Assembly: GCA_021372245.1 (NCBI GenBank)
Contig: JAJFUV010000172.1
Location: 1-46,993, forward strand
Origin: Terriglobales bacterium
Lineage (GTDB): Bacteria; Acidobacteriota; Terriglobia; Bryobacterales; Bryobacteraceae
DNA length: 46,993 nucleotides
Reading direction: 5' to 3'
The position numbers and the translations under genes are program-made. Positions 16,257 to 24,268 of this stretch are shown one piece after another. Under the pieces are notes generated by a model. The model worked only from the letters and a program-made list of their open reading frames with translations, made no database searches and was not told where the DNA came from. Numbering within the stretch: the stretch's first letter is position 1; each line of letters begins with the position of its first letter.

Positions 16257-16885
16257 GTAGCTCCCAATATCAATTCGCGAATGCGCGCAGGTGAGAGGGC
16301 CGACGGGAACAGACTGTACAAGACCGTCAAAGCGAGCACCTTCGTGTCCGTGAACCGTCCACGCGCCCCCAGGTATTCAACGTTAAGCCTGAGCTTCTCA
16401 GGAAGCACCACCCGCCGGTAGTATTCGAGAGGATCGGGAGCCTGCGCCAGAAGCTCTTCCTCGTTGCGGTAGATCAACGTGGCCAAGTCCGTGAGTCCCG
16501 GCCGCACTTCCAGCACGACGCGCCAGAGCGGGTCGGCCAGATCGACGTACTCCGGCAGTTCCGGTCGCGGACCAACCATGCTCATGTCTCCCCGGACAAC
16601 GTTCCAGAGCTGCGGCAATTCGTCCAGTTTGTACCGCCGCAGGATCCGACCCAGCCGCGTCACCCGCGCGTCGCCACCCACAGTGATCGCCCTGCCGTGC
16701 AGCCCGTTGCGCATGGACCGGAGTTTCAGCAACTCGAAGGGATGCCCTCTGCGCCCGATCCGCCGCTGCCGGAACAGGATCGGGAAGCCGCTGTCGAGAG
16801 CGACACCCAATGCCAGCAACGCCAGGACCGGCAGTGCCGCAACCAGCACCAGGACGGCGCACCCGCGCTCTATCAGGGTCCGCAT
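16244..16885 (-). CDS. Initiating phosphoglycosyl transferase (PglC/bacterial sugar transferase family)
   Basis: A 213-residue monotopic phosphoglycosyl transferase: one hydrophobic re-entrant helix near the start (CAVLVLVAALPVLALLALGV, 9-28), FRQRRIGRRGHPFELLKLRSM, the catalytic Asp-Glu pair (Asp88-Glu89) in YKLDELPQLWNV, and the family hallmark GDMSMVGPRPELPEYV. It moves a sugar phosphate from a nucleotide sugar to undecaprenyl phosphate on the inner face of the membrane, starting the repeat unit. Its size is that of the minimal PglC type rather than the long WbaP/WcaJ type. It overlaps the aminotransferase gene and probably uses that pathway's product. Confidence 0.92.
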   Translation of the reverse strand: MRTLIERGCAVLVLVAALPVLALLALGVALDSGFPILFRQRRIGRRGHPFELLKLRSMRNGLHGRAITVGGDARVTRLGRILRRYKLDELPQLWNVVRGDMSMVGPRPELPEYVDLADPLWRVVLEVRPGLTDLATLIYRNEEELLAQAPDPLEYYRRVVLPEKLRLNVEYLGARGRFTDTKVLALTVLYSLFPSALSPARIRELILGATCLV

Positions 16886-16909
16886 GCTAGACGCCGAACA
16901 TCATGCCCC

Positions 16910-17974
16910 TCAACGGCTCAGACTCGTGAACCACCGGACCGGTTTGGCACTCTGGGCGCTCCGGAAACTCCAATACAACATTCCCACCAGGAATCCGACA
17001 CCATACGCCGCATGATAAGTAAAGAACACCGCAGGAAGGACCGGCACAATTTTCCATTCGCTCCGCCCTGCGGCCACCGCCGCCATGCAAGCCACGATTC
17101 CGTACACACCCACAAGCCCGAGCCAGCCTGACATGACGAACCCGCTCAACTCGGCTCTTCCCGTCCCAAGCAACAACGTCGCCGCAGCCGGCATTGCAGC
17201 GACACAAATCACAAACGAGCCGGGGATCAGGTGCCGCCACGACGCGGGCTGCCGGTGTTTCCGTATCACCGGAATTTTCCAGAACCCGTATTGAAAGTAC
17301 TGCCGGAACAGTGCCCGCAGCGTGTTTCTCGGTTTGTACCACGAGACGATCTTTGGGGACTGCCAGATCTTGCCCCCGTGCTTCAAGATACGCAGATTGA
17401 ATTCATCGTCCTGGTTTCGCACCAGCGCTTCATCGAACAAGCCGATTCTTTCGAACACCGATCGATGCCAGCATCCATACGGAACCGTATCCGCCGGCCC
17501 CTCGTAATCCGCATCGTGGAATCGCGCCCCTCCGCATGCGAACCACGAATGGTATGCCGCCGCGATCGCGCGCCCAACCAAGCTCTCGGATCTTGTTAGC
17601 GCCGGCCCGCCGGCGTTGTCTGCCCCCGTCTCTTTCAGCACTTCGAGACAGCGGCGCACATAATCGGGTGCGTACTCGGTGTGCAGATCCATACGCAGGA
17701 TGTACTCGCCACGCGATTCGCGAATGGCTCGGTTGAGCCCTGTCGAGACGATCCTCTCAGGATTGTCGATGACGCGCATCCATGGATGCTGATTTGCCCA
17801 CTTCGCCAGCTTTTCGCGTGTCCCATCGTCGCTGATCCCATCGGCGATGAGGACCTCAGAGTCTATTCCATCCAATTCCTGCCGAAGCAGAGATGCAATA
17901 AACAGATCCACATGCGCCTCTTCATTCCGGCACGGCACGATGATGGAAACGCTCTCTTGTTCGGCTCTGTTCAT
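16910..17974 (-). CDS. GT2 glycosyltransferase with C-terminal membrane helices (ExoA-like)
   Basis: A 354-residue family 2 glycosyltransferase. The GT-A domain opens VSIIVPCRNEEAHVDLFIAS, with DGISDDGT (about 66-73), the DxD-like RMDLHTEY, and NQDDEFNLRI for the acceptor side. After about residue 245, three hydrophobic helices follow, as in ExoA-type succinoglycan glucosyltransferases. It works on lipid-linked intermediates at the inner face of the membrane. It sits 24 bases from the start of the phosphoglycosyl transferase gene and is the first transferase upstream of it, so it may add the second sugar, though gene order does not prove step order. Donor and linkage are unknown. Confidence 0.88.
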   Translation of the reverse strand: MNRAEQESVSIIVPCRNEEAHVDLFIASLLRQELDGIDSEVLIADGISDDGTREKLAKWANQHPWMRVIDNPERIVSTGLNRAIRESRGEYILRMDLHTEYAPDYVRRCLEVLKETGADNAGGPALTRSESLVGRAIAAAYHSWFACGGARFHDADYEGPADTVPYGCWHRSVFERIGLFDEALVRNQDDEFNLRILKHGGKIWQSPKIVSWYKPRNTLRALFRQYFQYGFWKIPVIRKHRQPASWRHLIPGSFVICVAAMPAAATLLLGTGRAELSGFVMSGWLGLVGVYGIVACMAAVAAGRSEWKIVPVLPAVFFTYHAAYGVGFLVGMLYWSFRSAQSAKPVRWFTSLSR

Positions 17975-17989
17975 CCAGCCCTGAGGCGG

Positions 17990-19393
17990 TTACTTAGTTG
18001 TCGCAACGAATTTGCCCCGCTCCTCTGGAGCAAGGTTACAGATCACGGCACGGAATTTGCCATTGGGACCGCGTGGGATCGTGTCCGTCTTGCGCAAGTC
18101 GATCTGCATAGCTCCGACTCGTTCCCGGAGTCTCTCTCTTAATGCCGTAGTGGTCGATGCGTCGAAGCCCCTGGCCGGCACGTACCACACGACTAACTTT
18201 TGCCGCGCCTCTTGCACGATCTGCACCTCTTCGACCTGCAAGTCGGCCTTGAACACCGGGTCCAGACGTCCTATGGCGCGTCCATCGACAGTGTAGATAA
18301 CGTCGTCCGAACGGCCTTCGACTGCCCCGGCCAATGGCAGGGTCCTGCCGCACTCACACTTCGCGCTCGTCCTGCAACAGCGTACCCGGTCTCCGACCCT
18401 GTATCGGATCAGCGGCATGTCCGTATTTAGCAGCCCGGTGCAAATCAATTCCCCGTCCTCTGCCGCATCACCCTCCTGCCCTTTGATCTCCGTAAAGCCA
18501 ACGTCGGGCCACCAATGCACGTGACCACTTTCGCACTCCCCCGCCGCCGCCACCATTTCCGACATCCCATAGGTCTCGCGAACCTTGGTCTGGAACCCGT
18601 CTTCCATTTGGCGCCGCTGGTAGTCGTACAAGGGTTCGGCGTTGGTAATAACGACGCGCAAGGAAGGTGGCTTCCATCCAGTCTCGCGAGCCGTCACCGC
18701 TAGCGCGAGCAAGGCGGATGGGTATCCATAGAGGTACCTGACCTGATAGTCCTCGATCGCCCTGAAATAAGATGCGATCAGATCCGGCGCCAGATGATAG
18801 GACGACATGTACAACTGATTCAGCGCTTTGTTCCACACCCAAAACGGTGGCTTCCTCTGCCGGCAAGGAGTTACGAGTCGTCCTCCCAGAATGGCCCAAC
18901 GGTCATGCCGCGTGACTCCGTACCAGCGCCGGCATCGTGCTTCAAAAAGCGCGTACCAATTGTGAAGTACGGCCCGGGATGCCCATAGGGAGAGCGGTGT
19001 CCCGGTGGTTCCACTGGTATGTTCGGCAAACATATGCCGTGGATCGCAATCGTCCGCCACGAATGCTCGTGGATTCTCCCGCAGCACCCGCTTTTCCAGG
19101 ATGGGCCAATTTTCAATTCGCTCCCATGAGGAACTGTCTCCGCTGCGCCTTCGCTGAGTCCAGAGTTCGCGGTAGTACGGCACTCTCGTCGCCGCTCGGT
19201 CAAGCACGTAACCCAACCGGTCCTGCTGCCACGCCGCCCATTTTTCCGGAGACCATTTCTCGCGCTCCAGCGCCTCCTCTACAAGCCGCTCGGTTTCCCG
19301 TCCGTAGCGCCACCACCGCAGATACGCGCCTTGGACCGTTGCCGCTACAGGACGCAAGATCGGCGGGAGTGCATGATAGAGTCGGAGATTCAC
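17990..19393 (-). CDS. CapK/PaaK-like adenylate-forming enzyme
   Basis: A 467-residue member of the phenylacetate-CoA ligase-like branch of the adenylating superfamily. Motifs: the ATP loop HTSGTTGTPLSLW (about 129-141), LYGYPSALLALA, ETYGMSEMVAAAGEC (A5-type), and RYRVGDRV with a Cys pair (CECGRTLPLAGAVEGRSDD) before the C-terminal subdomain. In capsule and exopolysaccharide loci these are called CapK and are thought to activate an acyl group for modification of the polymer; the acid is not known. The start is GTG at 19393, overlapping the FemAB-like gene's TGA by four bases (GTGA). With that gene it may form an acyl activation and transfer pair. Confidence 0.85.
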   Translation of the reverse strand: MNLRLYHALPPILRPVAATVQGAYLRWWRYGRETERLVEEALEREKWSPEKWAAWQQDRLGYVLDRAATRVPYYRELWTQRRRSGDSSSWERIENWPILEKRVLRENPRAFVADDCDPRHMFAEHTSGTTGTPLSLWASRAVLHNWYALFEARCRRWYGVTRHDRWAILGGRLVTPCRQRKPPFWVWNKALNQLYMSSYHLAPDLIASYFRAIEDYQVRYLYGYPSALLALAVTARETGWKPPSLRVVITNAEPLYDYQRRQMEDGFQTKVRETYGMSEMVAAAGECESGHVHWWPDVGFTEIKGQEGDAAEDGELICTGLLNTDMPLIRYRVGDRVRCCRTSAKCECGRTLPLAGAVEGRSDDVIYTVDGRAIGRLDPVFKADLQVEEVQIVQEARQKLVVWYVPARGFDASTTTALRERLRERVGAMQIDLRKTDTIPRGPNGKFRAVICNLAPEERGKFVATTK

Positions 19394-20502
19394 ACAGCCC
19401 CGCCGTGTTCTTTCACGGTGCTCCCTTCTTCAGGCTTCGTGAGCCTCGTACCCGCCACACGGCCAATCCATTTCTGCTTCATTCTGTAAGTTCGTCCTGC
19501 CATCTCGCGCAAGACTCGGATGGCCTTATAGCGGCTGCGCATCCAGCGGTAGTTGCCCTGATCCGGCAGCGCCCCGAACTTGGCCTTGGCCTCCCCCCCG
19601 CCACTCATATCAAGCGTCGTGCAACCCACGGTCATCCCCTTCTGCATGGCCGTCCACGTCAATATCTCCGTCGGGCAGTACCATCCAAACTCATGGCGGT
19701 GGGTCCACCCCCAAAGGGTGAGCTCCCGGCCCTCCACAAAGAAGATCCCGGAAGCAATGCACTGTTGCGTCCTCGGCATGTGCACGGATAGCGCAAGCAG
19801 GTTTCCGGCCGCTTGCATATGCCGGAAGCAGGAACCCACACGATCCCGCCCAAAAGGGACGCTCTTGCCTCTCCGGGCGAAGACGTCCTTCATTTGACTG
19901 TAGAATTCATCGACGAATGGAGGATCGTCGCGCATGCGCACCACCAAATTGAGCTTCTGTGCTTTCCTTACCTGGTTGCGCGTCTTCTTGTCCATGTTCA
20001 CGAGGACCTGTTCCGGCTGGTCCGGGAACAGCGGAACTCGATACGTGAACAGCGGATGGCCAATGAAGCCGAGCCCCCGCATGACGGTGCCATCGAGGCT
20101 TGGTGTGATCAATTCGAGATGGCATACTCCCAGCTCACGCTCCAGGAAACGGACGGATGCCTTCATGGCCTCCAACTCAGTTACCATCCTCCGGTCAATC
20201 AAGGGCCCCATCGTCCGGGTCTGCCAACCTTCGCGGGGCGAACCGAAGACTCGCAGTGGACCAAAAGTCCAAAGCAAACCCGGGAAATGCCCGACGATTT
20301 GACCTTGCTTTTGGAACACCAGGAATACCGCCTTTACGCGGGCGAATTCCTCGATGGATCGAATCCACGCGGAACGGTGATAGACACAGTGTTCCGGATA
20401 TTCGGCGACTCGCTTGTCCCAATCCCGTAGTTCCTCCGCAGAGGCTTGACGGATAAGAATATCCTCGGCCGCCGGCCTGCGGGCAGGCAGGTTGTCCTCC
20501 AT
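19390..20502 (-). CDS. FemAB/GNAT-fold acyl- or peptidyl-transferase, exosortase-locus type
   Basis: About 370 residues from the ATG at 20502, chosen because GAGGG lies six bases before it; an ATG at 20550 would add 16 residues inside the upstream gene. The fold pattern is that of the FemAB-like branch of the GNAT superfamily: HRSAWIRSIEEFA near the start, NMDKKTRNQVRKAQK in the middle, FYSQMKDVFARRGKSVPFGRD, then ASGIFFVEGRELTLWGWTHR and an SGGGEAKAKFG close. Such proteins recur in exosortase/PEP-CTERM polysaccharide loci. Staphylococcal FemAB adds amino acids to a lipid precursor; here the acceptor is unknown. Its overlap with the CapK-like gene suggests transfer of the acyl group that enzyme activates. 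Confidence 0.82.
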   Translation of the reverse strand: MEDNLPARRPAAEDILIRQASAEELRDWDKRVAEYPEHCVYHRSAWIRSIEEFARVKAVFLVFQKQGQIVGHFPGLLWTFGPLRVFGSPREGWQTRTMGPLIDRRMVTELEAMKASVRFLERELGVCHLELITPSLDGTVMRGLGFIGHPLFTYRVPLFPDQPEQVLVNMDKKTRNQVRKAQKLNLVVRMRDDPPFVDEFYSQMKDVFARRGKSVPFGRDRVGSCFRHMQAAGNLLALSVHMPRTQQCIASGIFFVEGRELTLWGWTHRHEFGWYCPTEILTWTAMQKGMTVGCTTLDMSGGGEAKAKFGALPDQGNYRWMRSRYKAIRVLREMAGRTYRMKQKWIGRVAGTRLTKPEEGSTVKEHGGAV

Positions 20503-20510
20503 TGCGGCCC

Positions 20511-21443
20511 TCACAGAGTTTTTCCCCTGCGGATGCACGCCTTCAGCCACCGCACCTCAAGCCGGCGGAGTTCCTTCCAGGAGATCTCCAGAGGACGGCC
20601 GTTTCCAAGATGCGAGAGAATCTCGGAGGTAGTGGCGAACCAACCATCCTTGGCGGCGATGTACTCCAGCCGCTTCCGCACTTCCTCCCGCACTGCGCCG
20701 TTTTCGGCAAAACCGGCGGCAAAGTGAACGTAAACGATGCCTGCCCCGCCCGACTCGGCCAACCTGTCGATCCGCGCCGGGGCGCAGTTACGTAGAAACC
20801 GCGCCGCGCTGCCCCCGTCGCTTGCCGCAAACCATTGATTTACGTAAGGCCTGGCCGGATCGTGATATGGCATTTCAGGGCAGACTTCCAGCGTATTCAG
20901 GTTGTCGAACACGAAATTCCTGACATAGGACACATGCCCCCTGCACAGGTCACCCCAGAAATGAGGACTGCCTTCAACGTGCCCCCACGACGAATGTCTC
21001 CTCCTCCCGCGTGTCAGAATGTTGTAGATCGTCCTGCGCCACCCGGACAGGCGCGCGTCGCCCCAGTACATGTTATCGGCGCAGCCGGTGTGATTGCAGT
21101 GGATGAAGGGCCGGTCCCCGAAAAGTGTCCGGAACCGCTCAATGGCGAACCTGGTCTGTTCCCGCGTCGACGAGCCGGCCGAAGCGCAATGCAGCGCGAT
21201 TTCGAATCCCCTCTCCTGTAAAGAAAGATTCCAGTCCAGATAAGCCGGGTTTTCGCACGTAGATCCCTCGTTCCTCGCTCCTGAAGATGCGTTAAGCATC
21301 CATACCGTCTTCGTGCTCCGCATTCCCAAGTCGGTGATCAGGTCGTAGATGGGCCTCACACGTGCCATGGTCGCCCAGTCCGCATCATCCACGAAAGTGA
21401 ATGCGAACTTGTGCCCGTTCGGCCAAGCGACGCGGCGGTTCAT
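20511..21443 (-). CDS. Polysaccharide deacetylase-like protein (NodB-type fold)
   Basis: A 310-residue protein from the ATG at 21443, which overlaps the preceding gene's stop as ATGA; an earlier ATG at 21491 would run 48 bases into that gene. The opening FAFTFVDDADW carries an Asp pair where NodB-type deacetylases hold their catalytic and metal-binding Asp. Later ALHCASAG and FIHCNHTGCADNMYWGD supply candidate metal ligands, and the C-terminal GIVYVHFAAG resembles the family's last active-site strand. The metal motif is not textbook, so the reaction (N- or O-deacetylation of the growing glycan) is an inference. Deacetylases are regular members of exosortase-linked EPS loci. Confidence 0.62.
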   Translation of the reverse strand: MNRRVAWPNGHKFAFTFVDDADWATMARVRPIYDLITDLGMRSTKTVWMLNASSGARNEGSTCENPAYLDWNLSLQERGFEIALHCASAGSSTREQTRFAIERFRTLFGDRPFIHCNHTGCADNMYWGDARLSGWRRTIYNILTRGRRRHSSWGHVEGSPHFWGDLCRGHVSYVRNFVFDNLNTLEVCPEMPYHDPARPYVNQWFAASDGGSAARFLRNCAPARIDRLAESGGAGIVYVHFAAGFAENGAVREEVRKRLEYIAAKDGWFATTSEILSHLGNGRPLEISWKELRRLEVRWLKACIRRGKTL

Positions 21444-22519
21444 GTCCTTACCATGCGTTGCTGAGCTACAGAACACAGCAACTCTTCCCATTTTGGCAGC
21501 ACCCGGCTCCAGTCGAATTCCTCGACCTTCCGCCGGGCGTTCAGCGAAAGCCGCCTTGCCAAATCGTCTTCCTTCAGCAGCCGGATTACGGCGTCGGTCA
21601 TTGCTTCGACGTTGTCGCGTGACACGAGTAGCGCATCACGCTCATTTGTCAGCCAGTACGGCAAGGCGCCTGCATTCGTACTCACCACACATAATCCACA
21701 CGCCATGGCCTCTGCCACACTCAAACCGAACGATTCGACGTTGGTTGTGTTGAGGAAGATATCGCCTTGCTGGAGGTAGGATGGCACTTCTTCCTTGCGC
21801 ACTCCCTTGACGATAGTGAGACGCCCGGATACCCCGAGTATCTCGGCATCGCGAAGCACATGCTGCAAGCTCCCATCCTGCTTATCAGGACCGATCATGG
21901 TCAGTCGGGCGTCCGGCTGAACCTTTAGTAGCCGGGCCAGTACTTGCGGCGCAAGAGCAGGATTATAAATCCTATGGAACGCGCGCAGCCAGATTAGTCT
22001 CGGCCGAGGGTGCTCCCGCAACTCCCACGGATAATCGGCCACCCGGAGCCCATTCGCAATGAAACCGATGTCGTGCCGGTAAGGCCGCATCTCGTGGAGC
22101 ATGTATTGCGAAGGACTCACTACAACCGCCGCCCATCCCAGTAGCCGCCGCACCCTCCCTGGCCATCGCATTGCCAACCGCGGCAGGTTGCCGCCGTGCA
22201 GATTCAGAACGAATGCCTTTCCGAGAGCACGCAGAGTTGCACATGTCGTCTCTGCCCAGACGAACGACGGTCCGCTGTATACCTCCACTTGCGCAACATC
22301 GTAACGGGATCGAAGCCGCCAAGCTGTCCAGGCCATATCCAGGAGGCGTCCCGCGCGATTCGGCCGTGATGAGGTCGTTACGACTTGCCAGCCTCGGCAG
22401 ATCAGTTCGTTGGCAAGCGTCTCGGAATAGCAACAGTTCCTGCCGCGCTGAGTGAGAAAGTTGCTCACGAAGAGCAGACGGGGCTTGCCGCCGCGTTCCT
22501 GTTCAACGGCTGAGCTCAT
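21440..22519 (-). CDS. GT4 glycosyltransferase
   Basis: A 359-residue GT-B fold retaining glycosyltransferase. The N-terminal acceptor domain opens PRLLFVSNFLTQRGRNCCYSE; the C-terminal donor domain has RLTIVKGVRKEEVPSYLQQGDIFL and the family EX7E motif in NVESFGLSVAEAMACGLCVV (about residues 264-283). It is soluble or membrane-associated and should add one sugar to the lipid-linked repeat unit. It overlaps the acetyltransferase gene by 17 bases and the deacetylase gene by four. Donor specificity is not readable. Confidence 0.9.
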   Translation of the reverse strand: MSSAVEQERGGKPRLLFVSNFLTQRGRNCCYSETLANELICRGWQVVTTSSRPNRAGRLLDMAWTAWRLRSRYDVAQVEVYSGPSFVWAETTCATLRALGKAFVLNLHGGNLPRLAMRWPGRVRRLLGWAAVVVSPSQYMLHEMRPYRHDIGFIANGLRVADYPWELREHPRPRLIWLRAFHRIYNPALAPQVLARLLKVQPDARLTMIGPDKQDGSLQHVLRDAEILGVSGRLTIVKGVRKEEVPSYLQQGDIFLNTTNVESFGLSVAEAMACGLCVVSTNAGALPYWLTNERDALLVSRDNVEAMTDAVIRLLKEDDLARRLSLNARRKVEEFDWSRVLPKWEELLCSVAQQRMVRT

Positions 22520-23084
22520 CAGTGGAAGCCCGCACTGCTCTGGCTGGTGCCCCCGCCGCCAGTGCGTGATTCGGCAACTCTCCCAATACCACCGAGTTTG
22601 CCCCGACCGAAGTGCCTGTTCCGACCACGCTGCCCGCTGAAACCGTTACATGGGCGGCGAGCCATGCGCCCGCCCCGATTCGGGTGGGTGCGCACCTCCC
22701 CGCGGTGCGGCGGAAGGAACCGCACTCACTGGTGTGGGTCGATGAAACCACCACACAATATGGTCCGAGCATCGCTTCATTGCCTATGTCGATCACTTCG
22801 TCCGCAGAGAACCAGCAGCCATATGCTATGTAAACGTCGTCACCAAGGTAAACCTTCGATGGGTTGTAGAACGTTGTGTTGCGGCCCAATCTGAGATTCT
22901 TCCCGCAACGCCCCAGAAAGAACCTGGCGAGCGCTCCTCTGAGTGCCAGAAAGGGTATGTTGTCCGGCAGCCAGTTCGTAAGAAACAGCACGAAGTGAAG
23001 CGGCCAATCGTATCGCAGTATTCGCCACAGCCTGCCCGAAAACGAGGCGTGGTTCTTGATTGACATCTCGAATTGCTCGCTCAA
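22503..23084 (-). CDS. Left-handed beta-helix (hexapeptide) O-acetyltransferase
   Basis: A 193-residue WbbJ/LacA-like acyltransferase. Hexapeptide repeats run from LGRNTTFYNPSKVYLGDDVYIAYGCWFSA (about 67-95) through IDIGNEAMLGPYCVVVSSTHT (the His is the likely general base) to RIGAGAWLAAHVTVSAGSVVGTGTSVGANSVV. It uses acetyl-CoA to acetylate a sugar. The start is either TTG at 23084, overlapping the previous stop as TTGA, or ATG at 23066; I keep the first because overlaps of this kind are usual in the locus. It could decorate the polymer. It could also act as the PglD-like N-acetyltransferase missing beside the dehydratase pair, but the PglD N-terminal domain is absent, so decoration is likelier. 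Confidence 0.87.
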   Translation of the reverse strand: MSEQFEMSIKNHASFSGRLWRILRYDWPLHFVLFLTNWLPDNIPFLALRGALARFFLGRCGKNLRLGRNTTFYNPSKVYLGDDVYIAYGCWFSADEVIDIGNEAMLGPYCVVVSSTHTSECGSFRRTAGRCAPTRIGAGAWLAAHVTVSAGSVVGTGTSVGANSVVLGELPNHALAAGAPARAVRASTDELSR

Positions 23085-24268
23085 GAGTTCTGCTCGCCGT
23101 GGACTCGCGATTCGATGGCTCCGAGTAACGTAGGCGTGAGGGCCTCCAACGTCTGTTGTCTGGCCAGTTTTGATCCCTCCTTGATCAGCCGCCGGCGCAA
23201 ATCCCCGTCTCGTATGATCCGGCCCATAGCGTCTGCCAATCCTGCCGTATTGCCTGGCTCGACAAGCAGTCCACTCTCCCCGTCTTTCAGGAAGAAGGGG
23301 ATGGAACCAACCTTCGTAACAGCTACGGGAAGACTATGGGCCATCGCCTCCCAAATCCCGCGGGGGAAGCCCTCTGAATGCAAGGAGGCGGTGACAAAGA
23401 GATCCACATCCTTAAAGACTCCGAACAGCTCAGGCCCCACGGGCTTATATCCATGGAAGATTACGCGTTCCGGAATCCCGTGATGTTCCGCTCGCTGCCG
23501 GATGGCATCCACAATGTCGTCACCTGCTTCTGCCCACCCCACAAGGTCGAAGACGACATCCAGCCCGTCAGTTGCCAGGAGAGCGATGGCGTCGACCACC
23601 TCCAGGAGTCCTTTGCCTCGGTTGATCCTGCCGCTGTATAGCACCCGGACAGTCCGGCCTTGGCAAGTGTCCTCGCGGGCGTGGAAATCAGCCTCGGTCA
23701 ACGTTGTCGTTCGGGTCTCGTGAAGTTCACCTAACAAAGGCCTCAGCTGTTCATACAGCGCCCTGCTGTTGACGAAAGTAACCGCCCGTCTTGCCACCGA
23801 TAACTGGCGGCGATAATTCCAATGACTCCACGCCGAGATAAGCTGCTTTCGCCACCAGGGTTGATCCAGGTCTTTCAACCCCGCTACGTAGTCGCCCACC
23901 AACAGGAGAGCCAGCACTTTTCCTTCGGCGCCTTTGGCCACTGCCGCCAGCAAAGGAGAAGGACCGCGGATCAGAAGCGCATCTAATTCACCTCGGTGCC
24001 GTTTCACGAGGGCCGTGACAGAACGGGATCGCAAGACGCGGCGCGGCACGCTGTCGTGGATGCCAAGCTCGACATACTTGATATTTCGCGCGTGGCACCT
24101 GTAGTCCATGTACTTCATTTCATCCGGCCTGGCTGAGTGGAGGAAACAAACCAACTCTTCGCAGCCGTCCGCCAGCGCGTCCAGCAGCCGCCCCTGATAG
24201 CCCGGAGTACGCAAAGAACGGTCCGATCCCATGACCGCGGGGATGTGGTAATGGTAGCCGAGGCGCAC
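23081..24268 (-). CDS. GT4 glycosyltransferase (GTG start overlapping the upstream stop)
   Basis: About 395 residues. I start it at the GTG at 24268, which shares one base with the TAG stop of the O-antigen-ligase-like gene. The product then opens (M)RLGYHYHIPAVMGSD, a normal start for this class of transferase, whereas the longer frame to 24427 only adds neighbour shadow. The donor domain has VRVLYSGRINRGKGLLEVVDA, VIFHGYKPVGPELFGVFKDVDLFV and the EX7E-type SEGFPRGIWEAMAHSLPVAV. It adds a sugar to the repeat unit; donor unknown. It overlaps the acetyltransferase gene by four bases. Confidence 0.88.
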   Translation of the reverse strand: MRLGYHYHIPAVMGSDRSLRTPGYQGRLLDALADGCEELVCFLHSARPDEMKYMDYRCHARNIKYVELGIHDSVPRRVLRSRSVTALVKRHRGELDALLIRGPSPLLAAVAKGAEGKVLALLLVGDYVAGLKDLDQPWWRKQLISAWSHWNYRRQLSVARRAVTFVNSRALYEQLRPLLGELHETRTTTLTEADFHAREDTCQGRTVRVLYSGRINRGKGLLEVVDAIALLATDGLDVVFDLVGWAEAGDDIVDAIRQRAEHHGIPERVIFHGYKPVGPELFGVFKDVDLFVTASLHSEGFPRGIWEAMAHSLPVAVTKVGSIPFFLKDGESGLLVEPGNTAGLADAMGRIIRDGDLRRRLIKEGSKLARQQTLEALTPTLLGAIESRVHGEQNS

